DNA of 64,000 nt from Janibacter melonis (GTDB lineage Bacteria; Actinomycetota; Actinomycetes; Actinomycetales; Dermatophilaceae), in the NCBI RefSeq assembly GCF_020567375.1, contig NZ_JAJBZM010000001.1, forward strand, positions 481,396 to 545,395, read 5' to 3'. Below are positions 44,830 through 53,972 of the stretch, one piece after another. Below the pieces are notes generated by a model that was not told the DNA's origin, ran no database searches, and saw only the letters and a list, made by a program, of their open reading frames with translations. The first letter of the stretch is position 1; every line of letters starts with the position of its first letter. Made by a program: the position numbers and the translations under genes.

Positions 44830-47172
44830 ATGACGAATTGCCCTGTCACGACCGAGGTCTCAGGCCGCGCCGCCGCCTTCGACCCCTTCGGCGACGGATA
44901 CCAGCAGGACCCACCCGGCTACGTCGCGTGGTCGCGCGAGAGCGAACCGGTCTTCTACAGCCCCGTGCTCGACTACTGGGTCGTCACGCGCTACGACGAC
45001 ATCAAGGCGATCTTCCGCGACAACATCACCTTCTCGCCGGCCGTGGCGCTGGAGAAGATCACGCCGACGAGCCGCGAGGCCGAGGACGTCCTGCGGTCCT
45101 ACGACTACGGCATGGCCCGCACGCTGGTGAACGAGGACGAGCCGGCGCACATGGAGCGTCGCCGGGCGCTCATGGGCCCCTTCTCACCCGAGCACCTCGC
45201 CCACCACGAGCCGATGGTCCGTCGTCTCGTGCGCGAGCACGTCGACCGCTTCGTCGACGACGGCCGAGCCGAGCTCGTCAACCAGATGTTCTGGGAGATC
45301 CCGCTCACCGTGGCCCTGGAGTTCCTCGGCGTGCCCGACGACGACAAGCCGACGCTGCGGGAGTACTCGGTCGCGCACACCGTCAACACGTGGGGCCGCC
45401 CGCAGCCCGAGGAGCAGGTCGCGGTCGCCCACGCGGTCGGCAACTTCTGGCAGTACGCCGGCGAGGTGCTCGACCGTATGCGCGAGCGCCCGGACGACAC
45501 GGGGTGGATGCAGTACGGCATCCGGACCCAGCGCGAGCTGCCCGAGGTCGTCACCGACTCCTATCTGCACTCGATGATGATGGCCGGCATCGTCGCGGCC
45601 CACGAGACGACGGCCAACGGCATCGCCAACGCCGTCAAGCTGCTGCTGGAGAACCGCGAGGTCTGGGACCAGATCTGCGCCGACCCGAGCCTCATCCCGA
45701 ACGCGGTCGAGGAGTGCCTGCGCCACAACGGGTCGCAGGCGGCGTGGCGGCGCATCACCACCCGGCCCACCGAGGTCGGCGGCGTGGCTCTGCCCGAGGG
45801 GGCGCGCATCCTCATGGTGTCTGCGTCGGGCAACCACGACCCGCGTCGCTTCGAGGACCCGGAGCTCGTCGACGTGCGCCGTGACGACGCCGCCGACCAC
45901 CTCACCTTCGGGTACGGCGCCCACCAGTGCCTCGGCAAGAACCTCGCCCGCATGGAGATGCAGATCTTCCTCGAGGAGCTCACCGGTCGGCTGCCGCACA
46001 TGAGGCTGGCCGAGCAGGACTTCACCTACGTGCCGAACACCAGCTTCCGCGGGCCGGAGCACCTCTGGGTCGAGTGGGACCCGACGGCCAACCCCGAACG
46101 CCGTGACCCGACGGTGCTGCAGCCGCGGGTCGAGGTCAACATCGGCGAGCCGACGTCCGCGCACCACAGCCGTCCGATGCGGGTCGTGCGCGTCGCGGAC
46201 GTCGCGAAGGGCGTCCGCCACCTCGTCCTCGAGAGCGCGGACGGCACCCCCCTGCCCGCCTTCACCCCCGGCTCCCACGTCGACGTCGAGTGCGGCGACA
46301 CCGGGGTCGTGCGGCAGTACTCCCTGTGCGGGACGCCCCCGTCGCCCGTCCAGCCGCCCGGGTGCCCGCTGCCTCACGTGCCCCGCCCCGACCGCTACGA
46401 GATCGCCGTCGCACGCGAGGACGAGTCGCGCGGCGGCTCGGCGTGGGTGCACGACGAGGTGGCCGAAGGGGATGTGCTCACGGTCCGCGGACCGCGCAAC
46501 CACTTCCGACTGCCCTCGGCTGCCCGTCGGTACGTCTTCGTCGCCGGCGGCATCGGCATCACACCGATCCGGTCGATGGCCGGCCAGGCGCGTCGCGACG
46601 GTGTGCCGTACGAGATCCACTACCTCGGCCGTGACCGCAGCGCCATGGCCTTCCTCGACGAGCTCCTCCTCGAGCACGGCGACCGCCTGCACGTGCACTG
46701 CTCCTCAGAGGGCACACGCGCTGACCTGCGGGCCCTCATGTCCGATCTCGACGACGACGCCCGCGACGGTGCCGTGCACGTCTACGCGTGCGGTCCGCAG
46801 CGCATGATCGACGTGCTCACGACAAGCACCGAGACCTGGCCCGAGGACGCTCTCGTCGTCGAGCACTTCGCGTCTGCTCTCGGCGAGCTCGACCCCGAGC
46901 ACGAGCACGAGTTCGCCGTGCACCTCGAGGACTCGGACGTCGACCTCGTCGTGCCCCGCGACCGCACGCTGCTGCAGACGCTGCGCGACGCCGGCGTGCA
47001 GATCCCCTCGAACTGCCAGGAGGGGCTGTGCGGCACCTGCGAGGTGCCCGTCCTGCGGGGCGACGTCGACCACCGCGACGTCGTCCTCACCGCCGCCGAG
47101 CGACGGGAGTGCAGCCGGATGATGGCCTGCTGCTCTCGCGCCGCGGGCGACCGCCTCGTGCTCGGCCTCTGA
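44830..47172 (+). CDS. Self-sufficient cytochrome P450-reductase fusion (CYP116-like)
   Basis: 780 residues from ATG 44830. Residues 1 to about 430 are a P450: oxygen-binding helix AAHETTANG, EECLR of the ExxR pair, and FGYGAHQCLGKNLAR with heme-ligand Cys367. A phthalate-dioxygenase-reductase-like part follows: FMN site RQYSLCG, NAD site FVAGGIGITPIRSM, and a C-terminal [2Fe-2S] ferredoxin with Cys729, Cys734, Cys737 and Cys767. This domain order defines the CYP116B/P450RhF group, which hydroxylates or O-demethylates small substrates using NAD(P)H without separate partners. The next gene is a transporter, 39 bases downstream, so the pair is likely a catabolic operon under the IclR gene. Confidence 0.94.
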   Translation: MTNCPVTTEVSGRAAAFDPFGDGYQQDPPGYVAWSRESEPVFYSPVLDYWVVTRYDDIKAIFRDNITFSPAVALEKITPTSREAEDVLRSYDYGMARTLVNEDEPAHMERRRALMGPFSPEHLAHHEPMVRRLVREHVDRFVDDGRAELVNQMFWEIPLTVALEFLGVPDDDKPTLREYSVAHTVNTWGRPQPEEQVAVAHAVGNFWQYAGEVLDRMRERPDDTGWMQYGIRTQRELPEVVTDSYLHSMMMAGIVAAHETTANGIANAVKLLLENREVWDQICADPSLIPNAVEECLRHNGSQAAWRRITTRPTEVGGVALPEGARILMVSASGNHDPRRFEDPELVDVRRDDAADHLTFGYGAHQCLGKNLARMEMQIFLEELTGRLPHMRLAEQDFTYVPNTSFRGPEHLWVEWDPTANPERRDPTVLQPRVEVNIGEPTSAHHSRPMRVVRVADVAKGVRHLVLESADGTPLPAFTPGSHVDVECGDTGVVRQYSLCGTPPSPVQPPGCPLPHVPRPDRYEIAVAREDESRGGSAWVHDEVAEGDVLTVRGPRNHFRLPSAARRYVFVAGGIGITPIRSMAGQARRDGVPYEIHYLGRDRSAMAFLDELLLEHGDRLHVHCSSEGTRADLRALMSDLDDDARDGAVHVYACGPQRMIDVLTTSTETWPEDALVVEHFASALGELDPEHEHEFAVHLEDSDVDLVVPRDRTLLQTLRDAGVQIPSNCQEGLCGTCEVPVLRGDVDHRDVVLTAAERRECSRMMACCSRAAGDRLVLGL

Positions 47173-47211
47173 CCCGACTCCCCCTCTCCCCCCTTCGACC
47201 AAAGGCAACCG

Positions 47212-48735
47212 ATGACGCTTGCACTCCTGGGCATCTTGCTGTCCCTGGCCCTCCTTATCACCCTGGCCTACCGCGGCCACTCCGTCATCGCGGTGGCTCC
47301 GCTGGCCGCCACCGTCGCGGTGATCATGTCGGGGGCCCCGCTCCTGGCGAGCTACACGCAGATCTTCATGCCCGCGCTCGGCGGCTTCATGGCCGCCTTC
47401 TTCCCGCTCTTCCTCGTCGGTGCGATCTTCGGACGGCTCATGACCGTCAGCGGGTACGCCCAGGACCTCGCGGGGTGGATCTCCGGGCTTCTCGGTCCGC
47501 GTTTCGCGATCCTCGTGACCGTGCTCGCGACGGCGCTGCTCACCTACGGCGGGGTGAGCGCCTGGGTCGTCGTCTTCACGATCTTCCCCATCGCCACCGC
47601 CCTCTTCGCCGAGGCCGACATCCCGCGTCGCCTCATGCCGGCGGCCATCGCGCTCGGCATCTTCACCTTCGCCACGGCCGCGCTGCCCGGGTCGCCGCAG
47701 ATCCACAACACGATCCCGACGAAGTTCTTCGGCACCAACACCTTCGCCGCGCCGGGACTGGGCGTGCTCGGCGCGGTCCTCGTCTTCGGGCTGGGCATGC
47801 TGTGGCTGGACCGTCGTCAGAAGCAGCTCGCCGCCGCCGGCGAGTCCTTCTCGGACCCCACCCTCGCCGAGCTCGAGGAGGACGCAGCGCGCCGTGGCGG
47901 CGGCACCACGCCTGCTCCTGCGACCCAGGTCGACCCTGACGAGCCCGCCTCCGACGGCGCGGCGCGGACCCCTGCGGCCACGCTGACGGCCGTGCGGTCG
48001 ACCTCGACCACGCCGGCGCAGCCCGCCCCCGGCGCGGCCGCCGGGCTCCTCGGGCTCAGCCCGGTCCTCGCGATCGTCCTCGTCAACGCGCTCTGCACCT
48101 ACGTGGTCCTCCCCGCCCTCGAATTCGGCTACCTCGCGGACGAGAAGTTCGGCGGCACGACCGTCGAGGCCCTCACGGGCGTCTGGTCGGTGACCGTGGC
48201 CATGCTCGCCGGCATCGCGCTCGTCTTCGTCCTGCGCGTCGCCGCATGGAAGACCTACGTCAAGGCGATCACAGAGGGCGCGCGCAACGCGGTGCTCCCG
48301 GTCTTCAACACCGCGAGCGAGGTCGGCTACGGGGCGGTCATCGCCTCGCTTGCCGTCTTCGCCGTGGTCCGCGACGGGATGTTCGGCATCAGCGACAACC
48401 CGGTGGTCGTGTCGGCCGTGTCAACCTCGGGCATCTCGGGCCTCACCGGCTCGGCCTCGGGCGGCCTCACCATCACGCTGCAGACCTTCGGCGAGCAGCT
48501 GGCGCAGATGGCCACCGACCAGGGCATCCCCATGGAGCTCATGCACCGCGTCACCGCGATGGCGTCGACCGGCTTCGACTCGCTGCCCCACAACGGCGCG
48601 ATCATCACGCTGCTGCTCGTCTGCGGGCTGTCGCACCGCGAGGCGTACAAGGACATCTTCGTCGTGACGGTCGTCGTGCCGGTGGTCGGCCTCCTCGCCG
48701 TCATGGGCCTCGGTCTCGCCGTCGGCACCTTCTGA
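47212..48735 (+). CDS. GntP-family organic acid:H+ symporter
   Basis: 507 residues, preceded by AAAGG. About 12 membrane helices; a hydrophilic Pro/Thr/Ala-rich loop (about residues 200-275) splits the protein in two. LYGGVSAWVV-like TYGGVSAWVVVFTIFPIA and GALPGSPQIHN-like AALPGSPQIHNTIPTKFFG match the GntP gluconate/organic acid transporter family. It lies in the same direction as the P450 gene, so its substrate may be the P450 substrate or product. Confidence 0.88.
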   Translation: MTLALLGILLSLALLITLAYRGHSVIAVAPLAATVAVIMSGAPLLASYTQIFMPALGGFMAAFFPLFLVGAIFGRLMTVSGYAQDLAGWISGLLGPRFAILVTVLATALLTYGGVSAWVVVFTIFPIATALFAEADIPRRLMPAAIALGIFTFATAALPGSPQIHNTIPTKFFGTNTFAAPGLGVLGAVLVFGLGMLWLDRRQKQLAAAGESFSDPTLAELEEDAARRGGGTTPAPATQVDPDEPASDGAARTPAATLTAVRSTSTTPAQPAPGAAAGLLGLSPVLAIVLVNALCTYVVLPALEFGYLADEKFGGTTVEALTGVWSVTVAMLAGIALVFVLRVAAWKTYVKAITEGARNAVLPVFNTASEVGYGAVIASLAVFAVVRDGMFGISDNPVVVSAVSTSGISGLTGSASGGLTITLQTFGEQLAQMATDQGIPMELMHRVTAMASTGFDSLPHNGAIITLLLVCGLSHREAYKDIFVVTVVVPVVGLLAVMGLGLAVGTF

Positions 48736-48764
48736 CAGACCCGGCTCTCCTCACCGCACTGGTC

Positions 48765-49517
48765 TCAGCCGGCCCGGCCGATGACGAAGGCGGTGAGGAA
48801 GCCGAGCGTCGCGATGAGCCCCGCATACATGTGCGTGCGCTCGAAGGCCTCGGGGATCATCGTGTCGGCGACCATCGTGAGGATGGCGCCGGCGGCGAGC
48901 GCGGTGATCGCGGCGACGACCTCGGGCGAGGCACCCTGGAGCAGCAGGCACCCGAGCAGCCCGGCGAGGCCGCTCGCGACGGCCACCCCGCCCCACACCC
49001 CGAAGACGTAGCGCGCCGAGCGCCCGCTGCGCTTCATGCCCGCCGCGCTCGACAGGCCCTCGGGCAGGTTGGAGATGAAGATCGCGGCGAGCACCGGCAC
49101 CCCGACGCCTCCCCCGCCGAGCAGCGACAGGCCGAGGACGACCGACTCGGGGATGCCGTCGAGGAGCGCGCCGACGGCGATCGCCGACCCGCTGCCCTCC
49201 TGCTCGTCCTCGCCGGGCTGCTCGTCGCCCGCGCGCTTGCGGTGCCGCGCACCGCGCCGGGCGAGCGCGATGTTGGCCAGGAGGTAGAGGACGGCGCCGA
49301 CGAGGAAGCCGATGACGGTGGGCACGAGGCCCCCGGTCGTCTCCGCCTCGTCGACGAGGTCGAAGGACAGCGCCGAGATGAGCACCCCGGCACCGAAGGC
49401 CATGACCGAGGCGACGACCCGACGGGGGACGTCGACGAACCACGCGACGAGCGCACCGACGACGAGCGCACCCCCCGCGACGAGACCCCACAGCCCGGCC
49501 TGCGCCCAGATCGGCAT
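48765..49517 (-). CDS. ZIP-family metal transporter
   Basis: 250 residues with about eight hydrophobic segments and a charged loop in the middle (about 100-118). The transport-site motifs appear as GALLDGIPESVVLGL and ISNLPEGLSSA, the TM4 and TM5 elements of ZIP proteins, although the usual TM4 His is replaced. It probably moves zinc or another divalent metal inward. Its ATG overlaps the stop of the upstream permease gene (TGATG). Confidence 0.86.
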   Translation of the reverse strand: MPIWAQAGLWGLVAGGALVVGALVAWFVDVPRRVVASVMAFGAGVLISALSFDLVDEAETTGGLVPTVIGFLVGAVLYLLANIALARRGARHRKRAGDEQPGEDEQEGSGSAIAVGALLDGIPESVVLGLSLLGGGGVGVPVLAAIFISNLPEGLSSAAGMKRSGRSARYVFGVWGGVAVASGLAGLLGCLLLQGASPEVVAAITALAAGAILTMVADTMIPEAFERTHMYAGLIATLGFLTAFVIGRAG

Positions 49518-50596
49518 CACAGCACCGCGATGACGGCCCCGGCGGCGACGCCCGAGACGACGGTGAGCCCGGCCACCGCGGCGGTCACCCGCCAGGTGAG
49601 CGCGCGACCGACCATGGCGAGCGAGGGCAGGCTGACGGCGGGCAGGAGCAGGAGCGCGAGCCCGAGGACCCACGGGCTGGCGCCGGCGGCGGCCAGGGCG
49701 AGGAGCACGGGGATCTCGCCGGCTGTCGGGATGACGACGAGCAGCGCGACGACGGCGAGCGCGACGAGCGCGGGCGGACCGGCGCCGAGGTCGAGATCGG
49801 CCGGGGCGAGGTGGGCGCCCGCGCCGACGAGGGCCACGAGCAGCAGGTACTCGGGCACGAGCGTGATCGACAGCCGCCCGAGGCTGCGCGCGAAGCGGGT
49901 GACCGGACCACCGGGGCGGTCGTCCTCCCCCTTCGCCTCCTCGACGAGACCCGAAGGGGGCATGACCCGCCCGGGCAGCAGGCGGCCGGCGAGGACCGCC
50001 GCGCCGCCGACGAGGCCCAGCCCGACGAGCAGCCGGGCGGCGACCCACTGCCACGGGCCGACGAGCGCGAGGAAGACGAGGACGGCCGGGTTGAGCACGG
50101 GGTTGCCGAGCCAGTAGGCGACGACGGAGGGGGCGGGCACCCCGCTGCGGCGCAGGGAGACCGCGACCGGCGCGGCGCAGCAGGTGCACATCATGCTCGG
50201 CAGGGACAGCGCGCCGGCGAGCAGGCCGCTCGACGTCGTCGAGCGACGGGTGAGCAGACGCTGCACCCAGCGCCGCGGCACGAGCGCGTCGATGCCGGCA
50301 GCGAGGACGAGACCGACGAGCAGCGCCTTCCACACCGCCTGGGTGTAGGCGACGGTGAAGTCCCACGCGCCCGTCCACACCGACGGCGCGTCACGTGCGA
50401 CGTCGAGCGGGCTGCTGCCCTCCCACGCACCGGTGCCGACGAGACCGTCGATCTTGTGCGCGTAGGGCCACCACTTCGCCCAGCTGAGGCCGATGGCGAC
50501 GACGACGAGGACGACCGCGGTCGAGACGACCGTACGTCGTGAGGGTCGCAGACCGCCGGGGCCACCCAGGTCGAGATCGGCGGGACCGGTGCTCAT
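49517..50596 (-). CDS. DUF318/ArsP-like permease
   Basis: 359 residues, eight or more membrane helices. The MMCTCCAAPVAVSLRRSG segment with clustered Cys and AYWLGNPVLNPAVLVF are typical of the permease family (UPF0718, DUF318), which includes ArsP exporters of organoarsenicals. The exact substrate is unknown. It is translationally coupled to the ZIP transporter, so the pair may handle one metal or metalloid, which is unusual since ZIP normally imports. Confidence 0.85.
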   Translation of the reverse strand: MSTGPADLDLGGPGGLRPSRRTVVSTAVVLVVVAIGLSWAKWWPYAHKIDGLVGTGAWEGSSPLDVARDAPSVWTGAWDFTVAYTQAVWKALLVGLVLAAGIDALVPRRWVQRLLTRRSTTSSGLLAGALSLPSMMCTCCAAPVAVSLRRSGVPAPSVVAYWLGNPVLNPAVLVFLALVGPWQWVAARLLVGLGLVGGAAVLAGRLLPGRVMPPSGLVEEAKGEDDRPGGPVTRFARSLGRLSITLVPEYLLLVALVGAGAHLAPADLDLGAGPPALVALAVVALLVVIPTAGEIPVLLALAAAGASPWVLGLALLLLPAVSLPSLAMVGRALTWRVTAAVAGLTVVSGVAAGAVIAVL

Positions 50597-50608
50597 GCGC
50601 GTGCCTCT

Positions 50609-51472
50609 TCAGACGGTGGTGGGGGCCTGATCCAGCGTAGGCGTCGGTCGTGCAGCCACTGCACGCACGGGGTCCCCCACCCGCACCTCGCCCGTCCCGA
50701 GCGGCACGAGACGCACCCCGAACCACAGCGCTCCGTCCCACCGTCGACGGGCGGCGAGGGTGCGCAGCGGCTCCGCGCCGGTGCGCAGGGTGACCGGGTC
50801 AACGCCCGTGACGACGCACCGGTCGCACAGCGCGCTCACCCGGTGGTCCACGTCGCCGATGCGTACCCGCGACCAGCCGTCCTCGGCGAAGGGGGCGTCG
50901 CCGTCGACGACGACGTTGGGCCGGAAGCGCTCCATGACGAGGCGCTCGGCGCGCCGCTCGCCCCGCTCGTCGGCGGTCTCGTCGACCCACTCCTGCAGCC
51001 GCTCGAGCGAGCGCTGGGTCGTGAGCACGAGCGGGGAGGACCAGGCCAGACTCAGCGAGTCCGGCGGCTGCCCGCCGCGCTCGGCGGGGATGCCCCGGGC
51101 GGCCGGGTCGGGCTGCCACACGAGGCGAAGGGGGCGCCCCACCCGTCGGGTGAGCCAGGCGTCGACCTCCGGGTCGGCCGGGACGGCGTGCGCACCGACC
51201 GCGCCGCCGATCGGCCGGGCGGTGACGCCGCGGGGTGGGTGGACCCGGCGGCTCTGCTCGGCGTGGCGCACGAGCACGCCGCCGCCGGCGAGGGGCTCGG
51301 AGCTGAGCGCGAGGAGGCGGGGGTCCATGAGCGCTGTGACCTTGTGGCCGCTCTCGTCGACCAGCCCCCACCGTCGGTCCCCCGCCAGCCCCCACGGCTC
51401 GACGGCGGCCGAGGTCACGGCCTGCCCGGCGAGGGACTTCACCGGGTAGAGACGGATGTCAGTCACGCGCAT
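50609..51472 (-). CDS. MOSC-domain protein
   Basis: 287 residues from ATG 51472 (MRVTDIRLYPVKSLAG, the MOSC N-terminal beta-barrel). The conserved Cys is in CDRCVVTGVDP and the end has FGVRLVPLGTGEVRVGD. MOSC proteins bind sulfur or reduced molybdenum-cofactor groups, including mARC-like enzymes. The upstream frame to 51535 runs into dispersed repeat C and is not coding. Confidence 0.92.
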   Translation of the reverse strand: MRVTDIRLYPVKSLAGQAVTSAAVEPWGLAGDRRWGLVDESGHKVTALMDPRLLALSSEPLAGGGVLVRHAEQSRRVHPPRGVTARPIGGAVGAHAVPADPEVDAWLTRRVGRPLRLVWQPDPAARGIPAERGGQPPDSLSLAWSSPLVLTTQRSLERLQEWVDETADERGERRAERLVMERFRPNVVVDGDAPFAEDGWSRVRIGDVDHRVSALCDRCVVTGVDPVTLRTGAEPLRTLAARRRWDGALWFGVRLVPLGTGEVRVGDPVRAVAARPTPTLDQAPTTV

Positions 51473-51500
51473 GGGGTCATCATCGCCTGGGCCCGGGTCG

Positions 51501-51545
51501 GTGGTCTCGAGGCTCGGGCCCGGGGGCCCTCGCACCTCGACCAGC
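51501..51545. repeat. Dispersed palindromic repeat, copy C
   Basis: GTGGTCTCGAGGCTCGGGCC (51501-51520) faces GGCCCTCGCACCTCGACCA (51525-51543). It lies in the short gap between two minus-strand genes, MOSC and the YCF48-like protein. Confidence 0.8.
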
Positions 51546-51575
51546 TAGCGCCCGTGAGGTGCGAGGAGCGGCGGG

Positions 51576-52646
51576 TCACCAGCGGCCGACGCGACCGCCT
51601 CCGCCGGCGGCCCAGCAGGTGCCGCGCTCGCAGTCGAGGGTGTGCCAGGCGGTGGGGTCGACGAGACGCCAGGTGCGGCCGCCGTCGTCGCTGGCGCTGG
51701 TGCCCCCGATGCCGCCGCCCTCGCCGACGACGAGGAGGCGGTGGCGCGAGAGCCACTCGACGTCCTCGCCGAGGTGAGGCAGGTCGCCCGCCGTGCGCCA
51801 CGTGCGCCCGTCGCGCGTCACCGAGCTCGCCCGCGAGCCGTCCGCCGGGTCGGAGAAGTCGCCGCCGACGGCGACGCCCTGCCGCGGGGTGCGCAGCGCG
51901 AGGGCGAAGACCCCCGCGGCCTCGCTGGCGGGGATGCCGGAGCTGCTCGCCCGCCACGTCGTGCCGAGGTCGTCGGAGCGGAAGACCCGCGATCGCTCTC
52001 CCCCCGACCCGAAGACGGCGGTGCGGCCCGACATCGTCAGGCAGTCGCCGCTGGCCGCGAAGTTGGCCTCACCGGTCGAGTCCGGCATCCCGCGTGACGG
52101 CAGCACCCGCCAGCTCGCCCCGCCGTCCGTCGTGCGGATGATCCGGAAGCGCCCGTCGACCGGGTCGCTCACCCCGAGCCCGACCCGCCCGCCCGGCGCG
52201 AAGGCGATGCAGTTGTAGAAGGCGGCCTCCTCGCGGTTGCGGAAGGTCTCGCGCCAGGTCTGCCCGCCGTCGGTCGTGCGGTAGATGCGCGACGCCTCGC
52301 CGGGGCCGATGGCGAGCACCGACGCGGTCCGCGCGTCACGCGCCTCGACGTCGCGGAAGGCCAGCCCCTGCGACCCCGGAGGGCGCACGTCCTGCCACGT
52401 CCGGCCGGCGTCGGTGGTCCGGTAGACCGAGCCGGCTCCCCCGTCGCTGACGCTCCCGCCGGTGACCCACGCGGTCCGCCCGTCGACCGCGTCCAGCCCG
52501 CGGAAGCTCTGGTCGGTGTCGACGACCTGGGTCTGCCACCCCTTCGCGCCCGGCGGTGAAGGGGGACTGCCCGGCGACGCGGTCGCCGCGGTCGTGACCC
52601 CGAGGGCCAGGGCGAGGGCGGACGCGGCGGCGGCGAGGTGGCGCAT
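51576..52646 (-). CDS. Secreted YCF48-like/BNR-repeat beta-propeller protein
   Basis: 356 residues from ATG 52646, with AGGAGGAAGG upstream. A Sec signal (MRHLAAAASALALALG, cleavage near ATAS) precedes repeated blades with the sialidase-type Asp-box pattern, for example RTTDAGRTW, RTTDGGQTW, RTTDGGASW and RSDDLGTTW. The YCF48/HCF136 family folds as a seven-bladed propeller. Export is clear; the ligand is unknown. Confidence 0.9.
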   Translation of the reverse strand: MRHLAAAASALALALGVTTAATASPGSPPSPPGAKGWQTQVVDTDQSFRGLDAVDGRTAWVTGGSVSDGGAGSVYRTTDAGRTWQDVRPPGSQGLAFRDVEARDARTASVLAIGPGEASRIYRTTDGGQTWRETFRNREEAAFYNCIAFAPGGRVGLGVSDPVDGRFRIIRTTDGGASWRVLPSRGMPDSTGEANFAASGDCLTMSGRTAVFGSGGERSRVFRSDDLGTTWRASSSGIPASEAAGVFALALRTPRQGVAVGGDFSDPADGSRASSVTRDGRTWRTAGDLPHLGEDVEWLSRHRLLVVGEGGGIGGTSASDDGGRTWRLVDPTAWHTLDCERGTCWAAGGGGRVGRW

Positions 52647-52712
52647 GCGCCGACCTTCCTCCTGCGGGGCAGACCTGTCCACCGGAGCGTGGCGGTGCCC
52701 GCCGGCGACGGG

Positions 52713-53078
52713 TCAGGCCACGTCGTGCGGCAGCAGCTCGGCGCCCGGCTCGTCGCTCTCGGCAATCGGCTCCTGCCCGTCTCGCCGGAGCACGTGCGCG
52801 CCGATGAGCGAGATGCCGACGCCGTCCGGGTCGTCCCGCCGGGCGAGGTGGAGGTTCGCGCAGTAGCCGTGGCGCACGACGAGCTTCGTCGCCGTCACCC
52901 AGCCGACCCCTTCGCGGATGATGAGCACGTGACGTCCGGCAGGGATGTCGTACGTCACCGAGCTCTCGCCGTCGAAGCGGCCGAGCTCGACGTCGCCGAG
53001 CATGATCTGCGCCCCGCGCAGGTGCTCCGGGTCGATGTCACCGGTCGAGATCCGGATGGCTGCGTCGCTCACCTGCAT
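52713..53078 (-). CDS. Hypothetical beta-rich protein
   Basis: 121 residues from ATG 53078 (AAAGGTG upstream; two in-frame GTG codons lie just before it). SSVTYDIPAGRHVLIIREGVG and following look like a small beta-sandwich of the PEGA sort; one Cys (HGYCANLHLARRD) is isolated. No signal peptide or membrane helix. I cannot assign a family or function. Confidence 0.6.
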   Translation of the reverse strand: MQVSDAAIRISTGDIDPEHLRGAQIMLGDVELGRFDGESSVTYDIPAGRHVLIIREGVGWVTATKLVVRHGYCANLHLARRDDPDGVGISLIGAHVLRRDGQEPIAESDEPGAELLPHDVA

Positions 53079-53149
53079 CACCACACCTTTCGTCGTGTCC
53101 CTCGATCATCCTCCGCCGGTGTCAGCAGCGGTAGTGGACGCGCCCGACC

Positions 53150-53914
53150 TCAGAAGTCGAAGCCACCGCCGAAGTCCCCTCCACCGAAGTCGCCACCGCC
53201 GAGGTCGCCGCCCCCACCGCTGGCGTCGTACCCGGCGTCCGCGAAGCCTGCATCGCCACCGGCATCACCGCCGGCGTCCCCACCTGCGTCACCGGACCCG
53301 CCGTCGTCGGGCAGGGCGCCCTCGCGGCCGCCCTCGGACCCCAGGCCCTCGCCGCTGTCGCCGGCCTCCTGCGCCTCGGGCGAGTCGCCGTAGCCGTCGA
53401 AGATCGCGCTGGCGATCATCGAGCCGACGACGACACCGGCCACGGTGCCGAGCATCGACCCCGCGAAGCCGCCGCCCATGACGCCCCCACGCCCGCCACG
53501 GCCCATGCCGCCGAGGCTCGACTGGAGGTAGCCGGGCTGGCGCATCTCGGCGCGCGTCGCGGCCCGCGCCATGTCACGCGGGTCGTCCGAGCGCGGTGCC
53601 TCGCCCTGCGGCAGGTCCTGCGAGAGCTGGGCGAGGACCTGCTGGCGCTGCTCCGGGGTGAGCTGCGCGAAGGCCTCGGCGTGCGTCTGCTCGATGGTCT
53701 CGGGCGGGGCCGTGCGCAGGAGGTAGCGGTAGCGGGCGAGCGCCTGCTCGTCGCTCACCTGCTGCTGCCCCTGGGCCGGCGGGCCGGGAGCGTACCCCGG
53801 AGCGGGCTGGCCGTACCCCTGCTGCCCGTACCCCTGCTGGCCGTAGCCTCCCGACGCCTGCTGGTGCTGCTGCGTCTGGTCGGACCGTCCGAAGAGCTTG
53901 TCGAGGAAACCCAT
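53150..53914 (-). CDS. Hypothetical membrane protein with Gln/Gly/Tyr and Gly/Asp repeats
   Basis: 254 residues from ATG 53914 (GGGAG upstream). N-terminal amphipathic start GFLDKLFGR, then repeats of GYGQQ (about 28-40), a helical conserved part (about 58-125) with LSQDLPQGEAP, a Gly-rich hydrophobic segment with one membrane helix (about 150-172), and a C-terminal tail of GGDA repeats ending in GGGDFGGG units. The tail is low complexity. Resembles widespread actinobacterial hypotheticals with a similar layout; no function known. Confidence 0.75.
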   Translation of the reverse strand: MGFLDKLFGRSDQTQQHQQASGGYGQQGYGQQGYGQPAPGYAPGPPAQGQQQVSDEQALARYRYLLRTAPPETIEQTHAEAFAQLTPEQRQQVLAQLSQDLPQGEAPRSDDPRDMARAATRAEMRQPGYLQSSLGGMGRGGRGGVMGGGFAGSMLGTVAGVVVGSMIASAIFDGYGDSPEAQEAGDSGEGLGSEGGREGALPDDGGSGDAGGDAGGDAGGDAGFADAGYDASGGGGDLGGGDFGGGDFGGGFDF

Positions 53915-53972
53915 GGTGACTCCCGTCATCGCGTGGCGGTCGGACCGGGTCGGTCGACGACCGCCTCGTCAG

